Shown piece after piece: positions 1-5,851 of a stretch of DNA of 10,048 nucleotides. Position 1 is the first letter of the stretch. Each line of letters starts with the position of its first letter. Source of the DNA: JAAFHS01 sp031396505 (GTDB lineage Bacteria; Pseudomonadota; Alphaproteobacteria; Rhodobacterales; Rhodobacteraceae); the NCBI GenBank assembly GCA_031396505.1, contig JANNKX010000407.1, forward strand, positions 1 through 10,048, given 5' to 3'. The notes beneath the pieces were generated by a model that saw nothing but the letters and a program-made list of their open reading frames with translations, was not told the origin of the DNA and did no database searches. A program made the translations under genes and the position numbers.

Positions 1-273
1 GCCCGGCAGCAGCGCACAGACCTTGTCGCCGATCTGCCAGCGCGCCACACCCGGCCCCATGTCCACCACCGTCCCCGACGCCTCCAGCCCCGGCAGCGGC
101 GAGGCGGACGCGGGCGGCGCGTAGGCCCCGGCACGCTGCAGCGCATCGGGCCGGTTCACCCCGGCATAGGCGACCCGGATGATGATCTGGCCATGCCCCG
201 GCACCGGCACCGGCAGGGTCACCGGCTGCAGCACCTGGGGCCCGCCGGGGGTGCTGATTTCCATTGCCAGCAT
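1..273 (-). repeat. Direct repeat copy B (oxidoreductase N-terminal domain), continues beyond window
   Basis: Second copy of the repeat at 532-804, beginning at M188 of the fused frame. It runs to the window edge still matching, so the true repeat is longer. Just upstream, M182-T187 read MVMSHT, which looks like the natural start of an oxidoreductase gene, so this may be the original complete gene. Confidence 0.85.
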
Positions 274-834
274 GGTGTGCGACATCACCATGTCCGACGT
301 CACAGCCCGCGCCCCGATCGCCCGCGCGATCTGGATCGCCGTCGTGCCAATGCCAGACGATCCCCCATGCACCAGAAACCGCTCCCCCGCCTGCAGCCCG
401 CCCCGCATCACCACATTCGACCACACCGTGAAACAGGTTTCCGGCAGACAGGCCGCCTCTGCCATTCCCATCCCCTCCGGCACCGGCAGCGCGTGGTCCG
501 CATGGCACAGCGCATATTCCGCATACCCGCCCCCCGGAAGCAGCGCACAGACCTTGTCACCGGGCGACCAGCGCGTCACACCCGGCCCCATCTCCACCAC
601 CGTCCCCGACGCCTCCAGCCCCGGCAAGGGCGAGGCATTGGCGGGCGGCGCATAGGCCCCCGCGCGTTGCAGCGCATCCGGCCGGTTCACCCCCGCATAG
701 GCCACACGGATCACGATCTGGCCATGCCCCGGCACCGGCACCGGTTTTGTCACAGGCACCAGCACCTCCGGCTCGCCCGGTTCACGAATTTCGATGGCCC
801 GCATCAGATGCGATTCCGGAATATTCAATGCCAT
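1..834 (-). CDS. Quinone oxidoreductase (PIG3-like MDR family), N-terminal half duplicated and fused in frame; 3' end outside window
   Basis: Zinc-free medium-chain reductase of the NAD(P)H:quinone oxidoreductase (PIG3/QorB-like) type, expected to be a cytosolic NADPH-dependent quinone reductase. The frame is open for 278 codons without a stop. Residues 11-177 form a GroES-like domain (AYAGVNRPDALQRAG at 46-60, GYAEY at 103-107) and the start of the Rossmann fold with the NADPH loop HGGSSGIG at 157-163. The sequence then breaks off at about residue 178. From M188 the N-terminal domain begins again (EISTPGGPQVL, then AYAGVNRPDALQRAG once more) and continues past the window edge. The start at 834 is chosen because AGGA lies just upstream, overlapping the COQ9 stop, with a 6-base gap that implies an operon. 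No ribosome site precedes the internal methionines 182, 184, 188 or 191. The first copy lacks about half the enzyme, so it may be a pseudogene fragment or the leader of a fused protein. Confidence 0.8.
   Translation of the reverse strand, partial: MALNIPESHLMRAIEIREPGEPEVLVPVTKPVPVPGHGQIVIRVAYAGVNRPDALQRAGAYAPPANASPLPGLEASGTVVEMGPGVTRWSPGDKVCALLPGGGYAEYALCHADHALPVPEGMGMAEAACLPETCFTVWSNVVMRGGLQAGERFLVHGGSSGIGTTAIQIARAIGARAVTSDMVMSHTMLAMEISTPGGPQVLQPVTLPVPVPGHGQIIIRVAYAGVNRPDALQRAGAYAPPASASPLPGLEASGTVVDMGPGVARWQIGDKVCALLPG
532..804 (-). repeat. Direct repeat copy A (oxidoreductase N-terminal domain)
   Basis: This segment codes residues 11-101 of the oxidoreductase frame and is repeated at 1-273 in the same orientation and reading frame, offset by exactly 531 bases (177 codons). 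By hand alignment there are no gaps, about 46 mismatches in 273 bases (roughly 83% identity) and 14 amino-acid differences in 91. The divergence points to paralogues or an old duplication, not a duplicated assembly segment. Confidence 0.9.
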
Positions 835-840
835 CCGTTC

Positions 841-1521
841 CTACCCTTTGAAATTGCGGAACTGGCCCGGCATGTCATCCGGCACGATCGGCGCGCGCAC
901 ACGTTGCAGCCACGCCAGCGGCCCATCGACAATCGCCTTGCCCAAGGGGTTCGCCTTGACCGCTGCCTTGAACTTTTCGAACTGCATCACATCCTCGATC
1001 CGGCGGTCCAGAAACGCCCATGTCGCCTGATGCTCCGGCGAATCGTCCCCCAGCCAGTAAAGCACCGTCGCCCCGTAGACCCCAGACAATGTCACCCGCT
1101 TCGTGTACCAGCTGAAATCCCGCTGGCTGTCGCCCAGGGCCGTCCAGATCGCATCCGCCGTGCCCCAGATCGCCTTTGCCCCGTCAACGCCATGCTGCGG
1201 CAGCGCAAAGAACGTCGTCCCCCGCCGCACGCATTCCTTGTCTGCCGCCTCCAGCCGCAGCCGCACCGCCAGCGCCACCTTTTCCCGAAACCGCAGGCCC
1301 GCCATATCCCGCGCCGCTAGCCCTGCGCGCATCGCATCATCGCCCCGCTGATGATAGGCCAGCGCCAGATCAACCGCCCCCCGCGCAAACAACGCCCGCG
1401 CCAGACCCGGTGCCACCCCCGAATCGGCAATCGCCGCCCGCAGCGTCGTCTCGGACCAGCCATCGAACGGCACATGCGCCAAAGCCGCATCCAGAACGGC
1501 ATCTTTTACAGGGTCTGTCAT
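841..1521 (-). CDS. COQ9 family protein
   Basis: A 226-residue protein of the COQ9 family, named for the mitochondrial protein that binds lipid and supports hydroxylation steps of ubiquinone synthesis; the bacterial role is inferred. The N-terminal part (about 1-75) resembles the TetR-like helical fold of the family, including GWSETTLRAAIADSGV at 21-36. The diagnostic C-terminal domain spans about 80-205, with DFSWYTKRVTLSGVYGATVL at 135-154, followed by YWLGD and by a late helix with FLDRRIEDVMQFEKFK. The start at 1521 is preferred over an in-frame ATG at 1551, because AAGGAG lies 8 bases before it and the family sequence begins there. The stop is 6 bases from the oxidoreductase start, suggesting joint transcription. 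A quinone reductase beside a ubiquinone factor is functionally consistent. Confidence 0.88.
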   Translation of the reverse strand: MTDPVKDAVLDAALAHVPFDGWSETTLRAAIADSGVAPGLARALFARGAVDLALAYHQRGDDAMRAGLAARDMAGLRFREKVALAVRLRLEAADKECVRRGTTFFALPQHGVDGAKAIWGTADAIWTALGDSQRDFSWYTKRVTLSGVYGATVLYWLGDDSPEHQATWAFLDRRIEDVMQFEKFKAAVKANPLGKAIVDGPLAWLQRVRAPIVPDDMPGQFRNFKG

Positions 1522-1537
1522 CGCGCGTCTCCTTTTG

Positions 1538-1566
1538 TGGACAAGGGCCATCGGCTTTGTTATAGC
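1538..1566 (+). promoter_or_regulatory. Candidate sigma70-type promoter for rpsU, overlapping a possible divergent -10
   Basis: TGGACA at 1538-1543 (5 of 6 consensus bases) is followed after 17 bases by TATAGC at 1561-1566 (4 of 6). Transcription would start near 1573, giving rpsU a leader of about 50 bases. On the other strand the same AT-rich spot reads TATAAC (1564-1559), a possible -10 for the COQ9 operon, though I see no good -35 for it. Confidence 0.45.
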
Positions 1567-1621
1567 GCGCCTGCCTGCACATCATAGTGCAACTCTAACT
1601 TAGGAAGGTGGTGACAACCAC

Positions 1622-1831
1622 ATGCAGGTCAGCGTCCGTGACAACAACGTCGAACAGGCTCTTCGCGCCCTGAAGAAAAAACTTCAGCGTGAAGGTGTGT
1701 TTCGTGAAATGAAGCTCAAGCAACATTTCGAGAAGCCCTCCGTCAAGAAAGCCCGCGAATCCGCCGAAGCCGTGCGCCGTGCGCGCAAGCTCGCGCGGAA
1801 AAAAGCCATCCGTGAAAACGGCGGCGTTTAA
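1622..1831 (+). CDS. rpsU: 30S ribosomal protein S21
   Basis: Small-subunit ribosomal protein S21, 69 residues, close to the usual 65-75. It binds the 30S platform near the 3' end of 16S rRNA and helps initiation. The start MQVSVRDNNVEQALRALKKK is the standard S21 opening. The rest is strongly basic and helical, with the conserved REGVFREMKLKQHFEKPS at 24-41 and a Lys/Arg-rich tail (RRARKLARKK). A purine-rich AGGAAGGTGG stretch lies about 10 bases before the ATG. The gene stands alone, with a candidate promoter upstream and an intrinsic terminator downstream. It is divergent from the COQ9 operon. In enterobacteria rpsU heads the dnaG-rpoD operon; that linkage is absent here. Confidence 0.98.
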   Translation: MQVSVRDNNVEQALRALKKKLQREGVFREMKLKQHFEKPSVKKARESAEAVRRARKLARKKAIRENGGV

Positions 1832-1866
1832 TCCGTAAGCTGGGGCTGGAAACAGCTCACCCGATC

Positions 1867-1895
1867 AACCCCCGTCCTTTCGGCCGGGGGTTTTT
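1867..1895 (+). terminator. Intrinsic terminator after rpsU
   Basis: AACCCCCG at 1867-1874 pairs with CGGGGGTT at 1885-1892, enclosing a short inner CC/GG helix and a TTTC loop. The run TTTTT at 1891-1895 follows directly. It begins about 35 bases after the rpsU stop. This is a classic rho-independent terminator. Confidence 0.9.
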
Positions 1896-2087
1896 CATTG
1901 GGGGAAGTAAGTGACGCAACAGAGGCCAAAGCTGTCATAGGTCTTCATGCAACGAAGGGATGCGCTTGACAGCCGGATGGGCGCTGCAACACTTGTTCTT
2001 GGCACTTTATGGTTCAACCACTCCCACCGATATTCCAGGCGGTAACGTTGCAACCGCGCCCGCCCACAGGGGGGTGATGAGCAATCA

Positions 2088-2110
2088 GAAATCGTCCAGT
2101 GGACGATTTC
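2088..2110. repeat. Perfect 10-bp palindrome with 3-base spacer
   Basis: GAAATCGTCC at 2088-2097 and its exact complement GGACGATTTC at 2101-2110 flank AGT. It reads almost the same on both strands. It lies in the gene-free gap, 22 bases before a second, GC-rich inverted repeat (2133-2161). It could be a REP-type palindrome, an operator or an RNA hairpin; there is no T-run, so it is not an intrinsic terminator. Confidence 0.85.
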
Positions 2111-2132
2111 CGCGAAGAACGCTCGGCCCGTG

Positions 2133-2241
2133 GCCGGACCGGGAGGCGGGCGCGGCCCGGCGGCGCAAGTGCGCCTTGATGCCGGGCAAGGAAGGAAGGG
2201 GGTCAATGCCCGCAAAGTCCCCTGCAGCCGCCACTCGGCGG
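2133..2241. other. Series of GC-rich inverted repeats
   Basis: Four possible stems follow one another. GCCGGACC (2133-2140) pairs with GGCCCGGC (2154-2161) with one mismatch. GGCGC (2162-2166) pairs with GCGCC (2171-2175) around AAGT. CGGGCA (2183-2188) pairs with TGCCCG (2207-2212). CCGCC (2228-2232) pairs with GGCGG (2237-2241) around ACTC. An alternative pairing of AGGGG near 2197-2201 with CCCCT near 2219-2223 crosses the third stem. GC-rich DNA forms such stems by chance, so only the clustering is notable. Confidence 0.5.
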
Positions 2242-2279
2242 ATTAAGAACAATAGTCACCGTACGAACCGCCACGCCCG

Positions 2280-3434
2280 TTACCCCAGCCACCCCCTTGC
2301 AATCCCCGCATAGACCCGTGCGGCCGTCATCACATCGGCCACGGCCACGCTTTCGTTGATACCGCCGGACCCGCCCAGCGTTCCCGGCCCGATGATCGCC
2401 ATTGGCAAATCGAATGCCGGGCAAAGGACGGCGGCGTCGGAAAAATACGTGACGCCGATGGGGTCGGGGGGCAGGCCGGTGACGCTTGTGGCCTGCGCGA
2501 GGCAGAGGGCGGCGAAAGGGTGGTCGGGGGCGGTATCGACAGCGGGTTTCAGGTCGATCCGGTCAAAGCTGAAGCCATCGCCGGCCATATCCTCCAGCCG
2601 CGACTGGACGAGGTCTGCATCGTGGTGCGGCAGAAGGCGCAGGTCGAGTTCGACGACACAGCGGTCGGGCATGAGGTTGATCGCGGTGCCGCCCGTGATG
2701 CGGCCGACGTTGGATGTGACGCAGCCGAGCAGGGGATGGCGGTCATGCGGCAGGGCGGATGGCACGCGGCCCAGAAAGCTGAGCATGGCGAGGATGGCGG
2801 ATTTGCCGCCTTTGGAGCCATCGCCCGACACGTGACCTGCGATGCCATGCGCGGTGATGCGCAGCCAGAGGGCGGCCTTTTCGGCGGTGGCGACGCGCAG
2901 CGACGTGGGTTCACTGACAAGGATGGCCCCGGCGCCTTGCAGGGCATGGGTTTCAACCAGACGGCGCGCGCCGAGGCAGGCAGAACTTTCGCCCCCGGTG
3001 AAGGCGAGGATCAGATCGCCTTGCAGGGGTGTTGCGCGCAGGGCAAGGGCGGCAGAGATCATGGCGACAAGGCCGGATTTCATGTCGCACGCCCCGCGCC
3101 CGTGGACGCGGCCATCGGCGACATGGCCGCTGAACGGATCATGGGTCCAGTGGCCGTTGCAGGGGGGCAGCGTGTCGGTATGGGCGGAGAATACGAGGGC
3201 GGGTTTTAGGGCGGGTTTTGGGCCGCCTTTGATGCGGGTGATGACGTTGAAACGGCGGGGCGCAAATTCTTCGACCTGGGGGGCAAAGCCCAGATCGCGC
3301 AGGGCGCGGGCAAGGGTTTTTGCGACACGTGCCTCGTCCCCCGGGGGATCGGGGCTGTGACAGCGGATCAGGGTGGACAGCAGGTCGGCTGTCGCATCGG
3401 ATGTCAGGCCCGTCCAGTCGGCTGCGTTGGTCAT
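2280..3434 (-). CDS. M20 family metallopeptidase/deacylase (ArgE/DapE-like) with altered second zinc site
   Basis: A 384-residue amidohydrolase-like protein of the ArgE/DapE/CPG2 superfamily, presumably cytosolic; the substrate is unknown. Visible family landmarks are AHTD (H85, catalytic D87), GRGACDMKSG with bridging D117, the general-base position E149 in TGGESSACLGA, SEPTSL with E175, the dimerisation-domain AHGIAGH with H201, and GTAINLMPD...DLR (R266). Compared with the usual TADEE or AGEETG motif, the second Glu is S150. The C-terminal His of the GPG...AHxPxE motif is G357 in GPGTLGGSGGINE. In DapE these two positions bind the second zinc, while the first-zinc ligands (H85, D117, E175) remain. 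The start at 3434 fits the family length; an in-frame extension to 3596 has unrelated composition and overlaps the divergent gene. I see no strong ribosome site. Acetylornithine deacetylase or desuccinylase activity should not be assumed. Confidence 0.88.
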   Translation of the reverse strand: MTNAADWTGLTSDATADLLSTLIRCHSPDPPGDEARVAKTLARALRDLGFAPQVEEFAPRRFNVITRIKGGPKPALKPALVFSAHTDTLPPCNGHWTHDPFSGHVADGRVHGRGACDMKSGLVAMISAALALRATPLQGDLILAFTGGESSACLGARRLVETHALQGAGAILVSEPTSLRVATAEKAALWLRITAHGIAGHVSGDGSKGGKSAILAMLSFLGRVPSALPHDRHPLLGCVTSNVGRITGGTAINLMPDRCVVELDLRLLPHHDADLVQSRLEDMAGDGFSFDRIDLKPAVDTAPDHPFAALCLAQATSVTGLPPDPIGVTYFSDAAVLCPAFDLPMAIIGPGTLGGSGGINESVAVADVMTAARVYAGIARGWLG

Positions 3435-3521
3435 GGTTTCAGGGAACGCCCGCGGGGTGGCGAAGTCAAGGCAATGACGCGGCCAAGATGTGCAAGGCAG
3501 GGTTGCGTTTTCGGCGTGGCT

Positions 3522-3528
3522 TATTATG
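3522..3528. promoter_or_regulatory. Possible -10 element(s) in the divergent M20/hypothetical intergenic gap
   Basis: TATTAT at 3522-3527 (plus strand, 5 of 6) and CATAAT at 3528-3523 (minus strand, 5 of 6) share one AT-rich spot in a GC-rich 115-base gap between divergent genes. It sits about 22 bases before the plus-strand start at 3550. No convincing -35 hexamer is found at normal spacing on either strand. Confidence 0.3.
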
Positions 3529-3549
3529 GCTGGGCGACCCGGAATGTGA

Positions 3550-4185
3550 GTGCGCGCCTTGACCCCCGACGATGTGACAGCCCTGTTTACGCGCACCGAT
3601 GGCAGCTATCTGTTTGCCCGCTGGGGGCGGCCGATTGTGCCGGTGATCTTTGGGGTGGATGACACGACGCTGGGGGTGATGAAGGGCGCGCTGGAGGCGG
3701 TGGTGACGCTGGCGGGGCACCGGATGGGTGAGGTGGACACGGAACTGGGTGCGAACCTGATGGTGTTCTTTGTGCGCGACTGGGATGATCTGCGGGGCGT
3801 GCCGAACCTTGACCGGCTGGTGGCGGGGCTGGAGGGGTTATTGACGCGGCTGGAGGCGGCGGGGGCGAACCAGTACCGGGTGTTCCGGTTTGATGAAGGG
3901 GGTGCTATCCGCGCGGCGTTTGTGTTTGTGCGGATGGATGGGCATCTATCTGCGGTGCCAGCGGAGGCGCTGGCGCTAAGTCAGGCGGTGCAGGTGATTT
4001 TGCTGTGGTCGGACCGGGCGTTTGTGGACGTGGCACCCCTGGCGATGGTGGCGGGGGTGGAGGTGTTGCGGCCAGAGATTGGTGCGGTGATCCGTGCAGG
4101 CTATGATCCGGTGTTGCCGGACATGGCGGGGGATGCAAGCCACGCGTTCCGGCTGGCCGCGCGGGTGGGCCGCGCGGCATCCTGA
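3550..4185 (+). CDS. Conserved-looking hypothetical protein, soluble, 211 residues
   Basis: I do not recognise a named family. The protein has no signal peptide or membrane helix, so it is probably cytosolic. It looks like a compact alpha/beta protein, with an opening DGSYLFARWGRPIVPVIFGV (17-36), a central strand NLMVFFVRDWDDL (69-81), a helix followed by GANQYRVFRFDEGGAIRAAF, and a C-terminal helix EIGAVIRAGYDPVLPD. Strong wobble-position G/C bias and no shift along its length support a real gene. The start used is GTG at 3550, with a weak GGA upstream; TTG at 3559 is an alternative. The ATG at 3544 is followed immediately by a stop. It is divergent from the M20 gene, and 16 bases separate its end from that of the convergent membrane-protein gene. 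From memory, similar proteins of unknown role occur in Rhodobacteraceae; a homology search would settle that. Confidence 0.75.
   Translation: MRALTPDDVTALFTRTDGSYLFARWGRPIVPVIFGVDDTTLGVMKGALEAVVTLAGHRMGEVDTELGANLMVFFVRDWDDLRGVPNLDRLVAGLEGLLTRLEAAGANQYRVFRFDEGGAIRAAFVFVRMDGHLSAVPAEALALSQAVQVILLWSDRAFVDVAPLAMVAGVEVLRPEIGAVIRAGYDPVLPDMAGDASHAFRLAARVGRAAS
4156..4178. repeat. Strong GC hairpin at the 3' end of the hypothetical gene
   Basis: GCCGCGCG at 4156-4163 is perfectly complementary to CGCGCGGC at 4171-4178, with a 7-base loop, inside the last codons before the stop at 4185. A second small stem, CGCCT (4195-4199) with AGGCG (4206-4210), spans the convergent gene end. Neither is followed by a T-run, so these may limit read-through between convergent genes or may simply reflect Arg/Ala/Gly codons. 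Confidence 0.4.
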
Positions 4186-4201
4186 GGGCTGGGTCGCCTG
4201 A

Positions 4202-4516
4202 TCAGAGGCGGGCGAGGAACATGCCGACGAAAATCAGCGCGATGAAAAGGGTGCCGACAACCTGAAATGACTTGAAGGCAAAGTTGGCAACCCCGTTCAG
4301 GCGGGTGCGGTACAGCGCGCTGATGGGCACATCGCCGGGTTTGGTGAAGGCCGAAAACGCCATCAGCATGGCGGTCAGCAGGCCCATGCCCAAGGCATAA
4401 GGATCCATCCAGTCGGGCGCGCGGACAAAACCGAAGTCGTAGGCGAGTGTCATTTGCGGGATGGCGATTGCGGCAAGGGCGAGTGTTGACAGGCGGAGTT
4501 TGCGGGTTGGGGTCAC
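4202..4516 (-). CDS. Small membrane protein of unknown function
   Basis: A 104-residue protein, not recognised as a named family. It is predicted to have three hydrophobic stretches: about 8-25 (a possible signal peptide or first helix, basic residues at 5-8 before it, ending MTLAYDFG), about 38-57 (YALGMGLLTAMLMAFSAF) and about 82-102 (FQVVGTLFIALIFVGMFLA). A loop with TKPGDVPISALYRTRLNGVA connects the last two. The start is GTG at 4516, supported by AGAAGGA ending about 9 bases upstream. The longer in-frame reading toward 5062 is rejected because it runs antisense through ybgC. The gene is divergent from ybgC (96 bases apart) and convergent with the 211-residue hypothetical gene. Position beside tol-pal suggests, but does not show, an envelope role. 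Confidence 0.75.
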   Translation of the reverse strand: MTPTRKLRLSTLALAAIAIPQMTLAYDFGFVRAPDWMDPYALGMGLLTAMLMAFSAFTKPGDVPISALYRTRLNGVANFAFKSFQVVGTLFIALIFVGMFLARL

Positions 4517-4612
4517 GGTGGGGTTTCCTTCTGTGTTGCGGCTTGGACAATTTCTGCGCTTTGATCGCGGCAATTCTGGGGCGTTGCCTCGCAAGGCAAA
4601 AGGAAAGACCTC

Positions 4613-5014
4613 ATGACCCACAGCCACCTCCACCCCATTCGCGTTTACTATGAGGACACCGATCTTGCGGGGATTGTTTATTACGCCAACTATCTGCGGT
4701 TCATTGAACGGGCGCGGACGGAATGGGTGCGGGGCCTTGGGATTGATCAGGTGGCGCTGAAGGGGACCCATGGGATCGTGTTTGCGGTGCGCAGGCTGGA
4801 GGCGGATTATCTGGCGCCTGCGCAGTTTGATGACGAACTGGTGGTGCACACGGATGTGCAGGGTGTGACGGCGGCGCGGATTGTGCTGGGGCAGGACGTG
4901 TGGCGGGGCGATCAGCGGCTGTTTGCGAGCGTGGTGACGCTGGTTGCGCTGACGGATCGTGGCACGCCTGCGCGGCTGCCAAGTGCGTTGCGGATGCTGC
5001 TGAACCCGGCATAG
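4613..5014 (+). CDS. ybgC: Tol-Pal associated acyl-CoA thioesterase YbgC
   Basis: A 133-residue hotdog-fold thioesterase of the 4-hydroxybenzoyl-CoA thioesterase/YbgC group; family members hydrolyse acyl-CoA thioesters in the cytoplasm. The signature YYEDTDLAGIVYYANYLRF spans 12-30, with the expected catalytic aspartate at D17, followed by IERARTEWVRGLG. E. coli YbgC has His in the YHASY segment; here that position is Tyr (Y24), a change seen in other hotdog enzymes. Length matches the family (about 130-140). The start ATG has AAGGAAAG about 6 bases before it. It is the first gene of the tol-pal cluster, as in most proteobacteria, but a 138-base gap with a possible promoter separates it from tolQ. 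Its physiological link to Tol-Pal remains unclear in the literature. Confidence 0.96.
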   Translation: MTHSHLHPIRVYYEDTDLAGIVYYANYLRFIERARTEWVRGLGIDQVALKGTHGIVFAVRRLEADYLAPAQFDDELVVHTDVQGVTAARIVLGQDVWRGDQRLFASVVTLVALTDRGTPARLPSALRMLLNPA

Positions 5015-5078
5015 GCCCAAAATGCGGGCAAAGGGGGCGGATTTCCGATCATTTCCCCCCATGCATCACCCGGTTGTG

Positions 5079-5108
5079 TTGGCAATCGGGTTCAAATCCC
5101 TGTAGATA
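5079..5108 (+). promoter_or_regulatory. Candidate promoter upstream of tolQ
   Basis: TTGGCA at 5079-5084 (5 of 6) is followed after 18 bases by TAGATA at 5103-5108 (3 of 6). A start of transcription near 5115 would give tolQ a leader of about 38 bases. It would also exclude an upstream in-frame ATG at 5108, supporting the tolQ start at 5153. The -10 is weak. Confidence 0.35.
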
Positions 5109-5152
5109 TGGGTCAAACGGCGGCAAAAGATCGTCATAACAAGAGCAGGCGA

Positions 5153-5851
5153 ATGGAAACGGAAACACTTGCGTTGGCGCAGGAGATTGATTTCTCTGTG
5201 CTTGGTTTGTTTTTGCAGGCCACTTTCACGGTAAAACTGGTGATGATTGGCCTGTTGGTCATGTCGTTCTGGTCATGGGCGATCATGGTGCAGAAATTCA
5301 TCCTGTACCGCAGCGCCAAGGCCGAGGCGGCGGTGTTTGACCGGGCCTTCTGGTCGGGTGAGCCCTTGGATGAGCTGTTCGAGAAGATTGGCGCTCAGCC
5401 GGACGGGGCGTCTGAAAAGATATTTGCGTCGGGCATGCTGGAATGGCGGCGCAGCCATCGGCAGGATGGCGGGCTGATTGCGGGCGCACAAAGCCGGATC
5501 GACCGGGCGATGGATGTGGCAATTGCGCGCGAGAGCGAACGGTTGAACAGCGGCGTGGGGTTCCTGGCGACGGTGGGGTCAACGGCGCCGTTCATCGGGC
5601 TGTTTGGCACGGTGTACGGGATCATGCATGCGTTTACCGAGATTGCGGCGACGCAGAACACGGACCTTGCGACGGTGGCACCGGGGATTGCCGAGGCATT
5701 GATGGCGACGGGGATCGGCCTTGTGGCGGCCATCCCGGCGGTCATCGCGTACAACAAGCTGAATTCGGACAGTGACCGGATTGTGGGCGGGTATGAGGCG
5801 TTTGCCGATGAATTCGCCACGATCCTGTCACGCCAGCTGGACGCGGCCTGA
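5153..5851 (+). CDS. tolQ: Tol-Pal system inner-membrane motor protein TolQ
   Basis: A 232-residue MotA/TolQ/ExbB-family protein that forms the pentameric stator of the proton-driven Tol motor in the inner membrane, with TolR in its pore and TolA attached. Three membrane helices are visible: about 25-47 (VKLVMIGLLVMSFWSWAIMV), about 134-158 (GVGFLATVGSTAPFIGLFGT, the conserved family stretch) and about 178-202 (GIAEALMATGIGLVAAIPAV). A large cytoplasmic loop lies between helices 1 and 2. Length matches E. coli TolQ (230). The start METETLALAQEIDF is preferred over an in-frame ATG 45 bases upstream because the extension is unlike the family and AGG lies 5 bases before this ATG. The stop overlaps the tolR start (TGATG), which implies translational coupling. 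Confidence 0.97.
   Translation: METETLALAQEIDFSVLGLFLQATFTVKLVMIGLLVMSFWSWAIMVQKFILYRSAKAEAAVFDRAFWSGEPLDELFEKIGAQPDGASEKIFASGMLEWRRSHRQDGGLIAGAQSRIDRAMDVAIARESERLNSGVGFLATVGSTAPFIGLFGTVYGIMHAFTEIAATQNTDLATVAPGIAEALMATGIGLVAAIPAVIAYNKLNSDSDRIVGGYEAFADEFATILSRQLDAA

Larger units (their letters stand above)
1896..2279. other. Gene-free gap of about 385 bases with clustered inverted repeats
   Basis: This is a long gap between two convergent 3' ends (rpsU and the M20 gene). Open frames exist on both strands (to about 117 codons) but have unusual composition, no usable ribosome site and no recognisable domain, so I do not call a gene. The right two thirds hold at least five inverted repeats: 2088-2110, 2133-2161, 2162-2175, 2183-2212 and 2228-2241. 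A purine run GGAAGGAAGGGGG at 2190-2202 lies in the loop of the fourth. A TTGACA at 1966-1971 has no matching -10. It could be a REP-like element cluster, a structured RNA or a decayed gene. Confidence 0.6.

Noticed and set aside
193..1320. Long plus-strand open frame rich in Arg, His and Pro
   Set aside because: It is antisense to the oxidoreductase and COQ9 genes, whose protein motifs are clear. Its composition is that of a GC-rich shadow frame, and it has no domain.
1966..1971. TTGACA in the gap after rpsU as a promoter -35
   Set aside because: The hexamer 17 bases downstream is ACACTT, a poor -10, and neighbouring spacings are no better.
1960..2313. Plus-strand 117-codon frame (and a 106-codon frame on the other strand) in the gap after rpsU
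   Set aside because: Composition changes along the frame, it runs into the end of the M20 gene, the internal ATG at 2077 has its purine run too close, and no family is recognised.
5081..5110. tRNA T-arm-like GGGTTCAAATCCC at 5088-5100
   Set aside because: Only three base pairs support the stem. I found no anticodon arm, D arm or acceptor stem around it, so it is not a tRNA and probably not a tRNA remnant.
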